A stretch of 64,000 nt of DNA. Source: Amoebophrya sp. A120. Its lineage: Eukaryota > Sar > Dinophyceae > Syndiniales > Amoebophryaceae. Every line of letters starts with the position of its first letter. The stretch's first letter is position 1. Under the pieces are notes generated by a model, which worked only from the letters and a program-made list of their open reading frames with translations, was not told where the DNA came from and made no database searches. Both the position numbers and the translations under genes were made by a program. Positions 1 to 11,147 of the stretch are shown here, in pieces. The stretch is taken from contig CAJINV010000010.1 in assembly GCA_905178155.1 (NCBI GenBank), forward strand, positions 521,851 through 585,850, written 5' to 3'.

Positions 1-342
1 GCATCGGCAAACGCAAACTATCCCCGCTGGGACTGCCCTCTAGGCAATGCTCCGCACTCTAGCGAAGCATCATCAAACGCAAAGAATGAAACAAATTGCC
101 CCCACTGGGACTGCCCTCGAGGCAGTGCTCCGCAGTCTAGCGAAGCATCGGCAAACGCAAACTGTCCCCGCTGGGACTGCCCTCTAGGCAATGCTCCGCA
201 CTCTAGCGGGGCATCGGCAAACGCAAACTGCCCCCGCTTGGGCTGCCCTCTAGGCAATGCTCCGCACTCTAGCGAAGCATTGGCAAACGCAAACTGTCCC
301 CGCTGGGACTGCCCTCTAGGCAATGCTCCGCACTCTAGCGGA
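1..342. repeat. 66-bp tandem repeat, five units
   Basis: Units begin at 1, 67, 145, 211 and 277. Four are 66 bp; the second is 78 bp because of a 12-bp insertion. The period is a multiple of three, so both strands stay open: the minus strand encodes a 22-residue repeat of the type LECGALPRGQSQRGQFAFA, the plus strand one containing CPLGNAPHSS. The array runs off the left edge. It could be the repeat domain of a protein continuing to the left or a non-coding satellite; with no start codon or neighbouring exon visible I cannot decide. Confidence 0.8.
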
Positions 343-722
343 ACATGTAAACCTGCGTGTAGAAACAGGAATAGCTGCGTCTCACAGCTCAAACCGCAAT
401 CCAAACACCGCGAACGGGAGGCACCCTCCCGCCCCTCTCGCAGGGCACGGGAGTCCGGAACCTCCAGGCATTAGCTTCTAGGGATCTGCCAGCCCATGAA
501 CAAACGAGACCGGAGGATCTTCTTCCAGTCACTCAACGAAAAGAATCTACCAGGGTAGATGTGTCTTTATTTTTTTAAGCTAAAACTGCGAGAAAATTCA
601 ATAACGACATCAGATCGGAAAGCGAGGTGATACAAGCCAGCGCCTTTGCAGCGATCTGTGCTACGTTCTGCGTACAGCCGGCGAAGCCTCAAGATTGAGG
701 AGGCATGGAACGACAATAAATA
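343..722. other. Spacer between tandem repeat and secreted-protein gene
   Basis: No gene, introner end or RNA gene recognised. It probably includes the 3' untranslated region of the minus-strand gene ending at 723. Confidence 0.5.
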
Positions 723-3500
723 TCACGCCGTACACAGCTTGCCATCAAAAGCTTCTGAGATCTCCAGGCTGAGTGACCAGTCGTTTTCCATCATTGGGTC
801 TGCCGCACGCCTGGCCGATAAGTCCTGTATAATTCTGCCGCAGACGAAAAGCTCCGGCGCATCGGGTAAAATGACTCTTCTGGTTTTCGTGCGGGAGATA
901 GCATTCGCGGTATGGATTGCAAAAGTGTCTGGGTCTGGAAGATTGCAACTTGTCATGCTAAATCCGAATCATGCAGAAATCTGTGTTGCATGAGTGCCAA
1001 AAGCTGTCCCCTTTTGACCAAGTTGAGAGGGAGTTTCTCACGCAGGAGAGGCATGATAGAGACCTCAAAGAATCTGTCATGCTGCGTCTCGCATTCCAGA
1101 CCTCATAAGTCAAGGAAAAGCTGCATCACAAATCTTGCATTCTTCCAGACCCAGACATTTTTACACTTCATACGCGGTGCGATCTGCCCAAGTACTCGGG
1201 TCCTCACCAGGAGCCGGCATATCCCACGAAAAAAGTGTTACAGTTACACATTTGGCGTCAATTCAGCAACACAAATATCTCCGCATGAGAGAGAAAACTT
1301 GCATTGCTGAAATCCTACGGGAAAACACGTAAGAAACAAGGTTTGAAAGCATTTCGTGCATGACAGAGGTTGTCTGCCATGCGTGTTTTGAAAAACAATC
1401 AATGTGTAACTGTAACACTTTTTTCTTGCGATACGGCACGATCGTTCGATGCTGGCCCGAATCCGCGTCCCGTACGACAGCGTGCCATTGCCATTTTGTA
1501 TCCCAGGCCAGCTTATCTTTTGCTTCGTTCGACAGATCGACACCAGGTCCTCCCGCTTCGACGACTAGCCGGAAATGCGGGGTGGGCTCGGCCACGATAC
1601 GACGGTCGTAGCGATAAAAGTAGGCTGGCGCTCCAGATGGTAGTAGATTGGCGCCCCGCCGAGGACGCCAATAGATGGTGTAGGATGATGCGGGATCAAG
1701 GAGTGTACGGTTTGTGGCCATTTCAGCGCTTTGCAGGTCCGGTCGCTTCAAAACCGCTTCCAGACGACGCAAAAAATACTGGAAGCTCTCATCCAAAGGG
1801 CCGACGTAGTCAGAAATGATCCTCGATGTGGCAGCAATTCTTGTCCCCGTGGATTGATGTTCCCCTCCGTTCTGATCGAACTGCTGCAGCACCGAGGCAG
1901 TCGTTCCGCCTGTAGTAGTAGCAGCGCCGGATTTTTGCTCAGAAGTCGTGGTCCGGTAGGACAGCAACTGCTGCGCGAAACCAAAAGCCATCGGGGGGAC
2001 CGGCGTTGTGCTACGGAACCGGCGACTCACGCTTCGAAGCGCGAGGAGGGGGTGCGGTGCATCTGCATCTGCATCCCCCTGCGCGGGCGAGCCGAGCATG
2101 GGCAGCTGAATGAAACGCTTCCGGGACTTTTGCATTAGATGGACGGCAAATTTTCTTGCCGCCTCTTTGACGCGATCGGTCAAAGGACCGTAGTAGTAGT
2201 CTGGACCTGGAGTAGAAGCCAACCGGCTTTCCCAGCTGCTTTCCGCGAGAAAAGCCGCCAACTCGGTACGCATCTTCTCCGCCAGCGGGCCTCGTGCCCG
2301 CCCGGGGAGCACCAGGGGCCGATAAAGTTCCGGCGTCGCCGCCCATTCCGGCGTCGTATGGATTGTAAAAATGTCTGGGTCTGGAAGGATTCGAATTTGT
2401 GATGCGAAGTCTACATCATCATACAATCTGTCATGCATGGCTAGCAAAACGCCCCATGTCTTGTTTCCGAGAGAGAGGATTTGTCATGCGGATTAGGCAT
2501 TGGGATAAGTGCTCAAAATCTGTGATGCTAGAGCTTGCATGCCGGACGATCTGGGTCAGGCAAAAACTGCATGACAGATCTCGCATTCTTCCAGACCCAG
2601 ACATATTTGCAATCCATACGTCGCCCTGTCGTGCAACAAGGAGTCGAAAACTTCGTGCAGGGGATATCCTGAGTAAAAACGTACCCACACCAGAGTTGTA
2701 ATGCAGATTTGCAAAGACAGGAACACTTGTAATGCGCATCCCCATGAGAGCCATTTCCAATCGTGTTTTGGAATTTGTGATGCTGTGAACAGGCTGAGTA
2801 GCTGGATTTGTGACGCGGCTGCACTTTCTAACCTGCACTACACTGCAGAGCGCAACTTGTCACGCGTGACGCACAAAACTCCTAGGTTTGTGTTGCAAAA
2901 TCCCCATCCTGACTCTGGTGTGGGTACGTTTTTACTCAGGATAGGGGAGTGGCGTTGTTTTCCAAGTACGGACAGACTCTATTTGTCCACGTGTCCTTGT
3001 ATGGAGAAGTAAATTAACTTAAAATGAAGACCATCACTCGGCACTGAGTTCCAATTTTGGCATCTGAAGGAACTTTTAAATGTTGAAGGGTTATGATGTC
3101 ATGCGCTGTATCTTAGCCATCTAGCATGCTGCAGGCACGTGCTCGTCCTTCATCTGCTCGTATTCTGATTTATTAGAGCGTCGCGGCTCCTGCCTGCAAA
3201 TTGTACAAATGCAAAGTGGTTTGTTTACAACATGTAGTGTTGGCGCCTCATTTGTTGTTCCACCTCCTGGGATACGTCTGCAATATCCATCGACGTAGCT
3301 GCACCAATCGACAATGCTCCCGATGGTACGCTCGAGGCGGCAACCTCCAGGTGATCCGCTGTAGTAGTGCGGGGGGAACTCTTAAATTTCTGCGAGGCCT
3401 GGTGCGTCGAAGCCTGCACCACAGCCAGGCATGTTGAGCTGGCAACGATACAGGCACGTAACGGCAACAACCGCAGGAATACACTACTTCTCGGCGACAT
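723..3500 (-). CDS. Secreted protein of unknown function, split by four introners
   Basis: The ATG at 3500 opens a likely signal peptide (MSPRSSVFLRLLPLRACIVA, then a small-residue cleavage zone). Exons, 5' to 3': 3500-3264, about 2996-2944, 2664-2619, 2356-1434, 1219-1173 and 910-723, giving about 490 residues. The first intron (3263 to about 2997) looks ordinary, starting GTGGAA. The other four gaps are introners; taking each out with one copy of its duplicate gives an unbroken frame (for example NNATPLHEVFDSLLHDRATT and RTIVPAPGEDPSTWADRTAN across two junctions each). The middle is basic and Ala/Ser/Thr-rich with no family I recognise. Secretion is inferred from the N-terminus only. The frame closes at a TGA at 723-725. 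Two exons are only 46 and 47 nt. Confidence 0.75.
911..1172. mobile_element. Introner, family A
   Basis: The ends carry TGTCTGGGTCTGGAA and its complement; starts TATGG, ends CATA. The target duplication CGCGG is exact (906-910 and 1173-1177). It lies inside the secreted-protein CDS and its removal keeps the frame. Confidence 0.93.
1220..1433. mobile_element. Introner, family B
   Basis: The inverted ends contain AAAAAAGTGTTACAGTTACA; starts TATC, ends GATA. The duplication CGGCA is exact (1215-1219, 1434-1438). It is separated from the previous introner by a 47-nt exon. Confidence 0.93.
2357..2618. mobile_element. Introner, family A
   Basis: Family A ends (TGTCTGGGTCTGGAA and complement); starts TATGG, ends CCATA; exact duplication CGTCG (2352-2356, 2619-2623). 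Lies in the secreted-protein CDS. Confidence 0.93.
2665..2943. mobile_element. Introner, family C
   Basis: The inverted ends contain GAGTAAAAACGTACCCAC; starts TATCC, ends GGATA; exact duplication GGGGA (2660-2664, 2944-2948). Removal joins two exons of the secreted-protein gene in frame. Confidence 0.93.
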
Positions 3501-3914
3501 TATCTCCACTCCTACCTTGTGAAAACAAATTATATCTTTAGTCAAAATAAAACTGTCGTTGTCTACCTCTCTAGGCGACAAAAAATGCTGTTAAGCACAA
3601 CGAACCAGCAAAAATTGTGCTACTTAAGTGTAGAAGTGTCAGGCTTCACCTACAAGCTGCAATCTCAACCTGATGTAGAAGTCAGAACAATAGGTCGTGG
3701 GGGCAAAACGAACCAGACAGCCCACGACGGCAGATCGGTCAGACAAAAAGATCGCGTGGCCTCGTTTTTTAGCAGGCTTGTTGCGGGGACCCCTGGGCGA
3801 TCTTGAAATTCTAGAAAACCAGTTTTGTTCGTTCTCATGCGGTTTGTTGATCAAGAACTTCTTCGCAGTTTGGGAGCTCAAAGTTTCGGTTTGTTATGCA
3901 AAAAGGAGCTCAAC
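3501..3914. other. Upstream region of the secreted-protein gene
   Basis: No coding exon recognised. The part nearest 3914 contains wording typical of introner interiors (TTTGTTATGC), and similar wording (ATCTGTGTTGC) resumes at 6570 beyond the large element, so that element may itself sit inside an older introner. Confidence 0.4.
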
Positions 3915-5169
3915 TATGAGATCGTCTGAGCGATTCAAAATCAAGCGATTCAAAATTTTTTCTTCACATATCAGGGATTTCCTGACTCTTGAAAAGAGCA
4001 GCAGCATTGCTGTGCTGCATTTGACATGTTTTTTTGCGCTCGTCGAAACGTCACCCAGAAGAGTGTCAAACGAAACAGCAAGGCCGATCTCGACTTGAGC
4101 TCGTTACTTTGGCATGTGTGAACGCAATAAAACTAAGGGCAAGGCGAGCGCCTGCATTCATGAACCCGGAGCATTTGAAGAAGCAAGGGCCAACAGAGTA
4201 GGCGATCCAACAGATGCCTCTCAGGCCCACACCCTCCACTACTTGGCCCCAAAACGTGGCCGCAACCGCTGTCGGAAATAGCGGCTTCACGTGAGCGGCG
4301 GCAGAGAGGCGACGGGCTACGCACCTAAAAAAGCAGGGCCGTCCCCAGCCGGAGCTAGTCAGAGTGGCGCCAGCGCGCGGCCCATTATTCTGCCACCGCC
4401 TAGGTGGCGTTGTCTCCTGCGCGGTTTTTCTCGCATACATACAAAGAATAAGGGGCTGAAAGCCTAGCGACGAAAAACGCGCCCGCCGTTGTGTAGTGAG
4501 GGCCCCAACCCCGAAACAATGCGGCGCCACTCTCGTCATCCGTTTTGCTTTTTCTCTTGGTTGCGGGCCACGAAAAGTCCGCCAGACCTCTTGTGGAGGA
4601 AGGTGGCGTGGCCGATTTCAGTTTGGGCTACGGGCGTTGCCACCGGGAGAGGGAAAAACACGACGCGCTGCGGCCGCATTGCCAAACATGGCACAGCGCC
4701 ACCGCATAAAAACACATAACGCCTGCGCCGCCAGGCTACCCAGGGGCCCGGTGCTAGCGGTGCGGACTTTTGGCAGCTTTCTAAATGTGCTGCTGAGCAT
4801 GCCGCCTTGGCCGGGCTTACGATGTGCTATGTCTCCACTTGAGCCCACCCCACGGCAGCTTCTGCGCCTTTCCTGTAGTTGCCTGTGATCGGTGGGGCAG
4901 CGTTTGCCGGTCCCCCCACCAGTGGAAGACCCTCGTCTCTGGCCGGCGGCCTTTCTGTTCGTGGCCCTTTTCTTCTGGCCGCCAAAGTTTATTGGGCAAC
5001 AGCGCGGGGCTCCGCCTGTATTTCTTCAGCTTTGGCGCCGTGCATCAGCCGCGTGCCGCCGTGTATCCGCCAAAAACCTGCACAAAAAGAGCTGATCGCG
5101 GCACTTTTTGAATAGAATGTAAGGCGGAAAGTGCAAATTCCACGGTTTTGCAATTTGCCGATTCAAATG

Positions 5170-5208
5170 AGGTCCTTTTGAATCGCCGAAACCCTTCAAA
5201 AAGGACCT
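5170..5208. repeat. Hairpin inside the 2.64-kb element
   Basis: AGGTCCTTTTGAA is followed after about 12 nt by TTCAAAAAGGACCT. The stem reuses the GATTCAAA-type word found in the element ends. Confidence 0.75.
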
Positions 5209-5220
5209 CTATCGAGATCC

Positions 5221-5319
5221 AGCATACCGTCGTGATTCCGGCTCTCGGGGGAGGCCAAAAAGGGGGTCCCGGATTGACCCCCTTCAGGAGCCGAAATCGG
5301 CCAAGCGCGACGGTATGCT
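5221..5319. repeat. 99-nt multi-stem hairpin inside the 2.64-kb element
   Basis: Three nested stems: AGCATACCGTCG with CGACGGTATGCT (outer), GATTCCGGCTC with GAGCCGAAATC (middle), and GGGGGTC with GACCCCC (inner). Such ordered pairing suggests a structured RNA or a recombination substrate. Confidence 0.75.
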
Positions 5320-6552
5320 CAAGAACAATGGAAAATCACGAATCGCGACGCTATGGCGCGGCCCTCTTTCATAAATAATGACCTCCACACCTTCGGCACC
5401 ATGCCCGCCCCGCCCCTTCCGAGCGCCGCTACAAGGCTTGCAAAGCCCCGCCATCAGCTCCGGACCCGCCTGCGACCCCCGGGAAGCCTCTCTCTGCGCG
5501 ACTGGCTCCGCCGGCGCCCTTTCTCGTGCCAGACGGGGCCCACAACAACGCCCAGCCGCCCTCGCGACTCCCCCCAGAGCCGCCCCTGTCGCGAAGCTGA
5601 TACCCGCGCCCCGGCGACGTCAGTCCACCAAGTAGCCCACGACATTGGCCCGCTGGCGGACTTGCCAAGGGGCCGGGCCCCCCAGTGCCATAGCAGCCGT
5701 GGGGCGCCTGCGCCCCAAACCCTCGGCGCCTTGGCCCGCCCTTCTTTGCATCTACACGGAGGAAACAACGCACCTGTGCGCCGCGTTTGTTGCTTTTTTT
5801 GTTGGCAAAGTAGCCCGCGCGGTCTCCGTGGACCTGGTCGAGGCTGTCGCAGGTTTACAGCCTTTACGCGAGCAGGCCCAATGGCATGCCCACCACGGCG
5901 CACCAGAAGCCGCCACGCCCGGCGGTCGGCCCGCTTGGGTTTTGGAATGGGCGCTGAGTTGCCCTTCACATGGCTGACGCGCGTTTTTCCCGGTACACAA
6001 CGAACTTGGCGGCACTGTTGCGTCTTGTTTTTCCGATCATTTCATGGCTTCCCGCGCACTCGCTGACTTCATCCCCTGCTTTGAAGCCTGTATAAAATGA
6101 AGTAGCTGCCTCAAGTTGAGGATGGCCACGCTGGCTTCTTTCGTAGTCTTTTGCGCGTCGTTTGGGTGATTACAAAAAGCGGCAAAAGCCGCACCATGTT
6201 GGTGGCCTCCTTTTTGTTTAAGAGTCGGAAGCGCGCCAAATACGGAAGCGATTTCTGCTGCCGCCTTACCTTTCCAGACACACGACGAAGATTCATTTCG
6301 CAGAAGGCAGCTGCGTATCTGTATTTGGAGGGAAAAAATGACCTCCAAGAACAGCCAATGTAGATAGCTCAAGTTGACGTCGGCCCACATATTTTACTTC
6401 CATAAGCTGGCGCCGACATCTCCGCCACTTACCTGAAACTGCTCCGCGCGACGCCGAATCCGGGGACGTTTTGGGAGCAGTTGATGGGATGCGTTTTATT
6501 TGAAAAAAAAATTTTGAATCGCTTGGGTTTGAATCGCTCAGACGATCCCATA

Positions 6553-7640
6553 TCAACCCCGGAAAAGCAAATCTGTGTTGCAAAGGTGAACAGCTTCGGA
6601 ACTAAGATCTTGAAGGTCTTCATCTTCCCAGATCCGAATAATGAAAAAAGTCGAAATTGAACGAAGCGATCGAGGGAACGACGTGGCGCAGCCAATTTTA
6701 GAAATGAGTCTTGATCAACATCTTTTGATCCGCAGCTATATTTATAGCATAATCTGTTCTTCACGCGCATCAACCTCCTCAGGAAGATGGCGGCACTATG
6801 ATCCTGGGCTCAGACGTTGGTACGACACAGGCATCCTGCCTTGACATTCCATTTTCCAGATGCTCTACTTGGTCATCCTCTGAATCGTCTCTTCTCCTTG
6901 TAAACTAACACTGAAGATTTTGGCCGATGGAACACTAACAATCAACGACGAAAGGAACAAGAGAAGGGAAGTTTTATCGCACTTTCAAGTGCTTTGTCAA
7001 AACCTCAGTCAATCAATGAGGTCTTTCTATTTCCGTAAAAATTGCAGGCTTCATATAATTCTCGGGGGCATAGTGATAATTTTAAGTACAATTTTGTCTT
7101 CAACTCACAGACTCGAACTCGGCCTGTCTGACATTGAAACGAAAAGTGATAGCAAGCTGTCACGAAATCATACAAGATGCGGGGAAATACCAGCTCGGTG
7201 GTCCTCGTAAACTTTTCCAGAATTCTTGCTCTGCGTGACTATGATCAACAAACTTAGCATAAATTAGTACCTCGGAGTGAAACATTGTTCTAAAAAATAG
7301 TAGGAGAGCGCGCGGCGAGTACATTGAATGCGAGATCATTGCTGCACTGCAGCAACTTAGACTGATAGAAAGAAGTTTCTTGTTCAAACACTTCTACGCA
7401 AAGCTGCTTTTGCGTTGATTTTTCTCTACTTGGTACAGGACGAACAGGATGCATTTTATCACGAATTTTTGTTTTTCGGAGTGGTCAAACAATACAAAAT
7501 ATCAACATCAAATTCAAAGAGCCTTTACGCGTTTAATACAAGCATATGTCTCTTCCGGTGGTGGAAATGATTCATCAACTTTCTTCGTATACTAGAAAAC
7601 GTAGAGGTAGATTCTTATAAAACAGCTTTCGACCCGTTAG
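6553..7640. other. Intergenic region
   Basis: An A+T-rich stretch between the large element and the acidic-protein gene. A plus-strand open frame at 6920-7210 has no ATG start and no recognisable features. Nothing else supported. Confidence 0.4.
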
Positions 7641-10600
7641 TTACTCTTCTCGCCGCATGGTTCGGGCCTGCCGAATCCTCCGCGGGGGTACCTGCTGGTG
7701 CACCAACAGCCGGTGATGCTCTTCAGCATGCCCGTCTTCCGCCGCCGGTGCGTCCTCCTCCTCGTCCTCCTCTCGCAAGACCTCTTCCTGGACGAAGTGC
7801 TTTCTACTGTTTGCATTTGTAGTCCTACTTGCAGGTCTGTTCTTTCTCCCATAAGAGTTCTTCTCTCTGTCCGGGCTGGAACTTGTTGTTTTTCCGCGGT
7901 TCATCTCTGGGTGTGCTTCTACTTGTTCGCGGTGAAGCAGTGTCGACGGCGGAGAAATTTTCTTGATATTGTTAGTACTGTGTAACGACAACTTTTTTGT
8001 TGACGCACCATGTTGCTCATCCTGCTCCAATATTTTTCTCGTCGGCGGCACTTCTGGACTACTGTCTCTAGTACTGCTTCTGCTTGTAGTAGTTTTCCCA
8101 ACTTTATTCTGCGACTTGTGCTGGTACTCTGCCAGTGCCATTTGGTTCGCAGAGAGGTGTTGTGCGTGCATCAAATGGCGCTCGTCCTGCTTGTTCTGCT
8201 CGTAGTTATCCGCCAATAAATGCTGAACATCTTCTACCGCTTTCACCACCCTCTGCCCCGGCACGTGCTGCACTTCTGGATGAAAAGCTGCAAGCACTTC
8301 CGCAATTCGCTCCGCATCTTCGTCCTCGAACTCCTCTTCCTGATTGTTGGGCCCCTCATCTGCAGGTCCTCGTTCTAGTGCTTCCGTGTCGACGCCCTCG
8401 TTGTCGTTTTCATCTGCGCCTGGACTTGGTTCATCATCCATCTCATCGGCTCCTCCAGCCTCGGGTTGTTCTTGTTCTTCCTCCGAGGGAGGTGGCGTTT
8501 CCTCAAGAACTCGAGCAGACTCCACATCATCATCGTCTCCTGCACTCGCAGCTGCACCTCCTACTGCGTCTCCTTTTGCGGTCTCAACAGCTTCATCTTC
8601 TGGAGTCGCAGGTGCTGGAGCACCACGACCATGATCTTCATCACTACCTGTGGACGACGAGAGCGCAGGCGGCGGAGAAGACGGCACAAGCTCTTCCTCC
8701 GACGTCGCACCAGCAGAAGTTCCTGCAACTACTTCCGAGTCGTCCGACTGTTCGCCAATTATTGCAGTCTCCTCGTCCTCGACCCCTTCATTGCTCGACG
8801 GGGACACGACAGACTCAGCGCCTGCTTCCTCTTCCGCAGGAGCAGATCCGTTTATTTTCTCAGCTGTTTCTTCGAGATTTTCGTCATGTTGATCTGGTGC
8901 TTGGTCCGCATCTACTTGTGTGGAAGGGGTACTTCTAGACGGGCCTTCATTTTCGGGAATATTCTGCTCCGGAGCTACTTCCACCTCCTGCTGTTCTTGA
9001 TCGTCCGTCCCAGGTGTTGTATTTTCACTTGTTTGATGCCCAGCAGAATTGCCGCTGTCGGCCTGTGCGCGGCCATCCTCCAGCTCTTCTTGTTCATCCT
9101 GCTGCTCGGTCGGCAGTTCTTCAGAGTGCGGTGACTCGCTTTCTTGTTTTTCCTCTTCCGTCGGCGGACCATATGGCGTTCTCAAACGTTACATTCTCAG
9201 CTGTTACATGAATTTGTCATGCAAAAGTGCCTTGAGCCGGCAGATGATCGAGCTGCTTCGCATGACAAATTTCGGAAAGGCTAGACAGCATCTAAATCTG
9301 CGCCAAACTTGTAATGCAAAAGGTACAATCTTCCTCCTTTCACTTTTGCCAGTCTTGCATTACAAATTCATGTAACAGTTGAGAATGTAACATTTGAGAA
9401 CTCCATAGACCATTTTTCTCTTGTTGTGCAGCTGTGTTCAACATGTTCTCCTGCTCCTCGTCAGGCACAACAACATTTTTATCTTCCTCCGCAGGAGCCG
9501 TCTCGACCACTTGCTCATCCGTTGTCGCCTCTTCATCTTCTTGTGCACTGCAAATATGTCTGGGTCTGGAAGGTTGGAACTTGCAATGCTAGTCTTACAT
9601 TCCTGGTAGATCTGTATTGCATGACCAACAGAAGTCGCAGCCTCTCTTGTCATACAAAGACGCAGTTTCTCATGCAGGGTGCGTATAATGTGGAAGGGTT
9701 CTGCAAACTTGTCGTGCTCCCCTGCCTGAGGGAGCGTTTTCCTCATGCACATTTTAGCATGACAAATTTGAAATTTCGAGACCCATACTACACATTTGCA
9801 TTTCATATTTCTTGTGCCTCATTGATGTTGTTCACCTGGTCCACCGGGTCGACGTTCATATCCGTTTCAGTTTGTCTATTTGACACGACTGAAGGCACTT
9901 GATGGTCCTCTGCAGCTCCGCTTTCCGAAATATTAACGCTCTGCTCGTCCGCCTCTTGTTCTACTACTTCCATCGGTGTAGCAGCAATACCATCAGTAAA
10001 AACATCTTCACCCCCGCCGGTTGTAATGTCCTCTCCTTTATCAAATGCAAAACTGTCTGGGTCTGGAAGATTCTGAGACTTGTCATGCACGTTTTGCATG
10101 AGGCATGATGTCTGTGATGCATACCGTAGCATCACAGATTTTTCGAGGGGTTCTTGATGCCTATTTCGCATGACAAATGCCCTATCCGCGTGGCAATAGC
10201 AAAAAGTACATTCCCTTTGCTCCTCATGCAATGCAAATTTTTTTGGAATCCCAATGCAGCGTCACAGGTTGCATTCTTCCAGACCCAGACATTTTTGCAT
10301 TTGATATCCTTGCCGCTCTTGCTCTTCTTCATCTTCGTCCGAAGACATGATTTGATTTTCAACATCTGAGTCGTTTGTTTTTACTACTTCGCCGACTTGT
10401 TCAGGATCGATTTCTGCTGCTGGTTGTGCAGGATCGTCTTCTTCACTGGTGTGATGCTCTGCTTCTGAGTCCTCTTCTTCCTCATTGCTGTCCTCGGCAG
10501 ATGAAGCAAGAGTGGTCGCAGGTGTGTCGTCTGTAGTAGTTGCGCCACCCTCCGCCTCCGCGTCCGCGTCACCCTCCGCATCCGCGTGTTCATCTGGTAC

Positions 10601-10858
10601 TTGTACCTCTGGCCCCGGTTGCTCCACCTCCCCGTCTGCATCCACGTCAACTTCCTCTCCTTCATCATTCTCCGCTGCTGCATCCTGCTGCTGCTTCTGC
10701 TGCTGCTGTAGTAGAGCCGCGGGTTGCTGACCCACCGCCGTGGTCGAAGTGGTAGTAGTTGTCGTGTTGGTGTCATTTTTGTCTGTCAAATTAAACCTCG
10801 CTGTGAGGGTCGTCGTGACCTCTCCCGGCTCTCCGGTGAACGCGTTCCCGGCTGGCAT
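7641..10858 (-). CDS. Long acidic, intrinsically disordered protein
   Basis: ATG at 10858; exons 10858-10307, 10038-9809, about 9540-9408 and 9171-7641, about 810 residues. Composition is dominated by Glu, Asp, Ala, Ser and Thr for the first 600 or so residues, with runs such as EEEEDSEAEHHTSEEDD; the C-terminal quarter turns basic and Ser/Lys/Arg-rich (DVQHLLADNYEQNKQDER onward) and ends QARTMRREE. No globular domain or signal peptide is evident. Excising the introner at 9172-9407 with one duplicate gives the continuous reading EKNGPPTEEEKQ, which supports the model. An upstream exon before 10858 cannot be excluded; the next gene upstream ends only 290 bp away. Function unknown; a scaffold or nuclear chaperone-like role would be guesswork. 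Confidence 0.75.
9172..9407. mobile_element. Introner, family F
   Basis: The inverted ends contain TGTTACATGAATTTGT and GTTCTCAA; starts TATGG, ends CCATA; exact duplication GACCA (9167-9171, 9408-9412). A second copy of the family is at 47502-47737. Confidence 0.93.
9547..9808. mobile_element. Introner, family A, decayed ends
   Basis: The left end keeps TGTCTGGGTCTGGAA but has lost the initial TAT; the right end is mutated (GAGACCCATACTACAC). It is flanked by a 9-bp duplication TTCTTGTGC (9538-9546, 9809-9817). Confidence 0.82.
10039..10306. mobile_element. Introner, family A
   Basis: Family A ends; starts TATCAAATGC, ends GCATTTGATA; exact duplication TCCTT (10034-10038, 10307-10311). Splits an acidic stretch of the disordered protein. 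Confidence 0.95.
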
Positions 10859-11147
10859 GGGCTCTGTCGGCGAGAGTCCGGATCTAGCGAGCGCAAGGCC
10901 GACCGACGGCTGGTCCGCACGGCTGAAAACTGCGTAGTACCTGTTTTTTTAACATCCTGTAGTTTGTTGGTCCTCTCGTGTGTAAGAATGTCCAGAAAAC
11001 AGGTCTGTAGCGCGCATGGCACTGTCCTGCGAAAGAGTGAGCGCACGGTGCGCACGAGAGATAGATGTGTTTGAAGAAATGTTGAAGTGACTGTATCAGG
11101 AGCAGAGCAAAGTACTAAAGCTTCTAAATCTAGTAGAAAGTTAATAG

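Larger units (their letters stand above)
3915..6552. mobile_element. 2.64-kb inverted-repeat element with introner-type termini
   Basis: The left end starts TATGAGATCGTCTGAGCGAT and the right end is its near-perfect complement, ending CCCATA; the inverted repeat is about 45 bp and holds two copies of AGCGATTCAAAA. The flanks carry an exact 5-bp duplication TCAAC (3910-3914, 6553-6557). Termini and duplication size match the short introners, but the element is ten times longer, more GC-rich, and lies between genes. Open frames inside (plus 5353-6066, minus 5454-5969) are Arg/Pro-rich, overlap one another and show no transposase motif I recognise, so I call no gene. It contains two strong hairpins (listed separately). 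Confidence 0.85.

Noticed and set aside
5353-6066. 237-codon plus-strand open frame in the 2.64-kb element, and the overlapping 171-codon minus frame at 5454-5969
   Set aside because: Both are Arg/Pro/Gly-rich by-products of high GC content, overlap each other, and show no transposase, integrase or polymerase motif.
6920-7210. 96-codon plus-strand open frame with a hydrophobic segment
   Set aside because: It starts at TTG, has no upstream or downstream exon support and no similarity I recognise.
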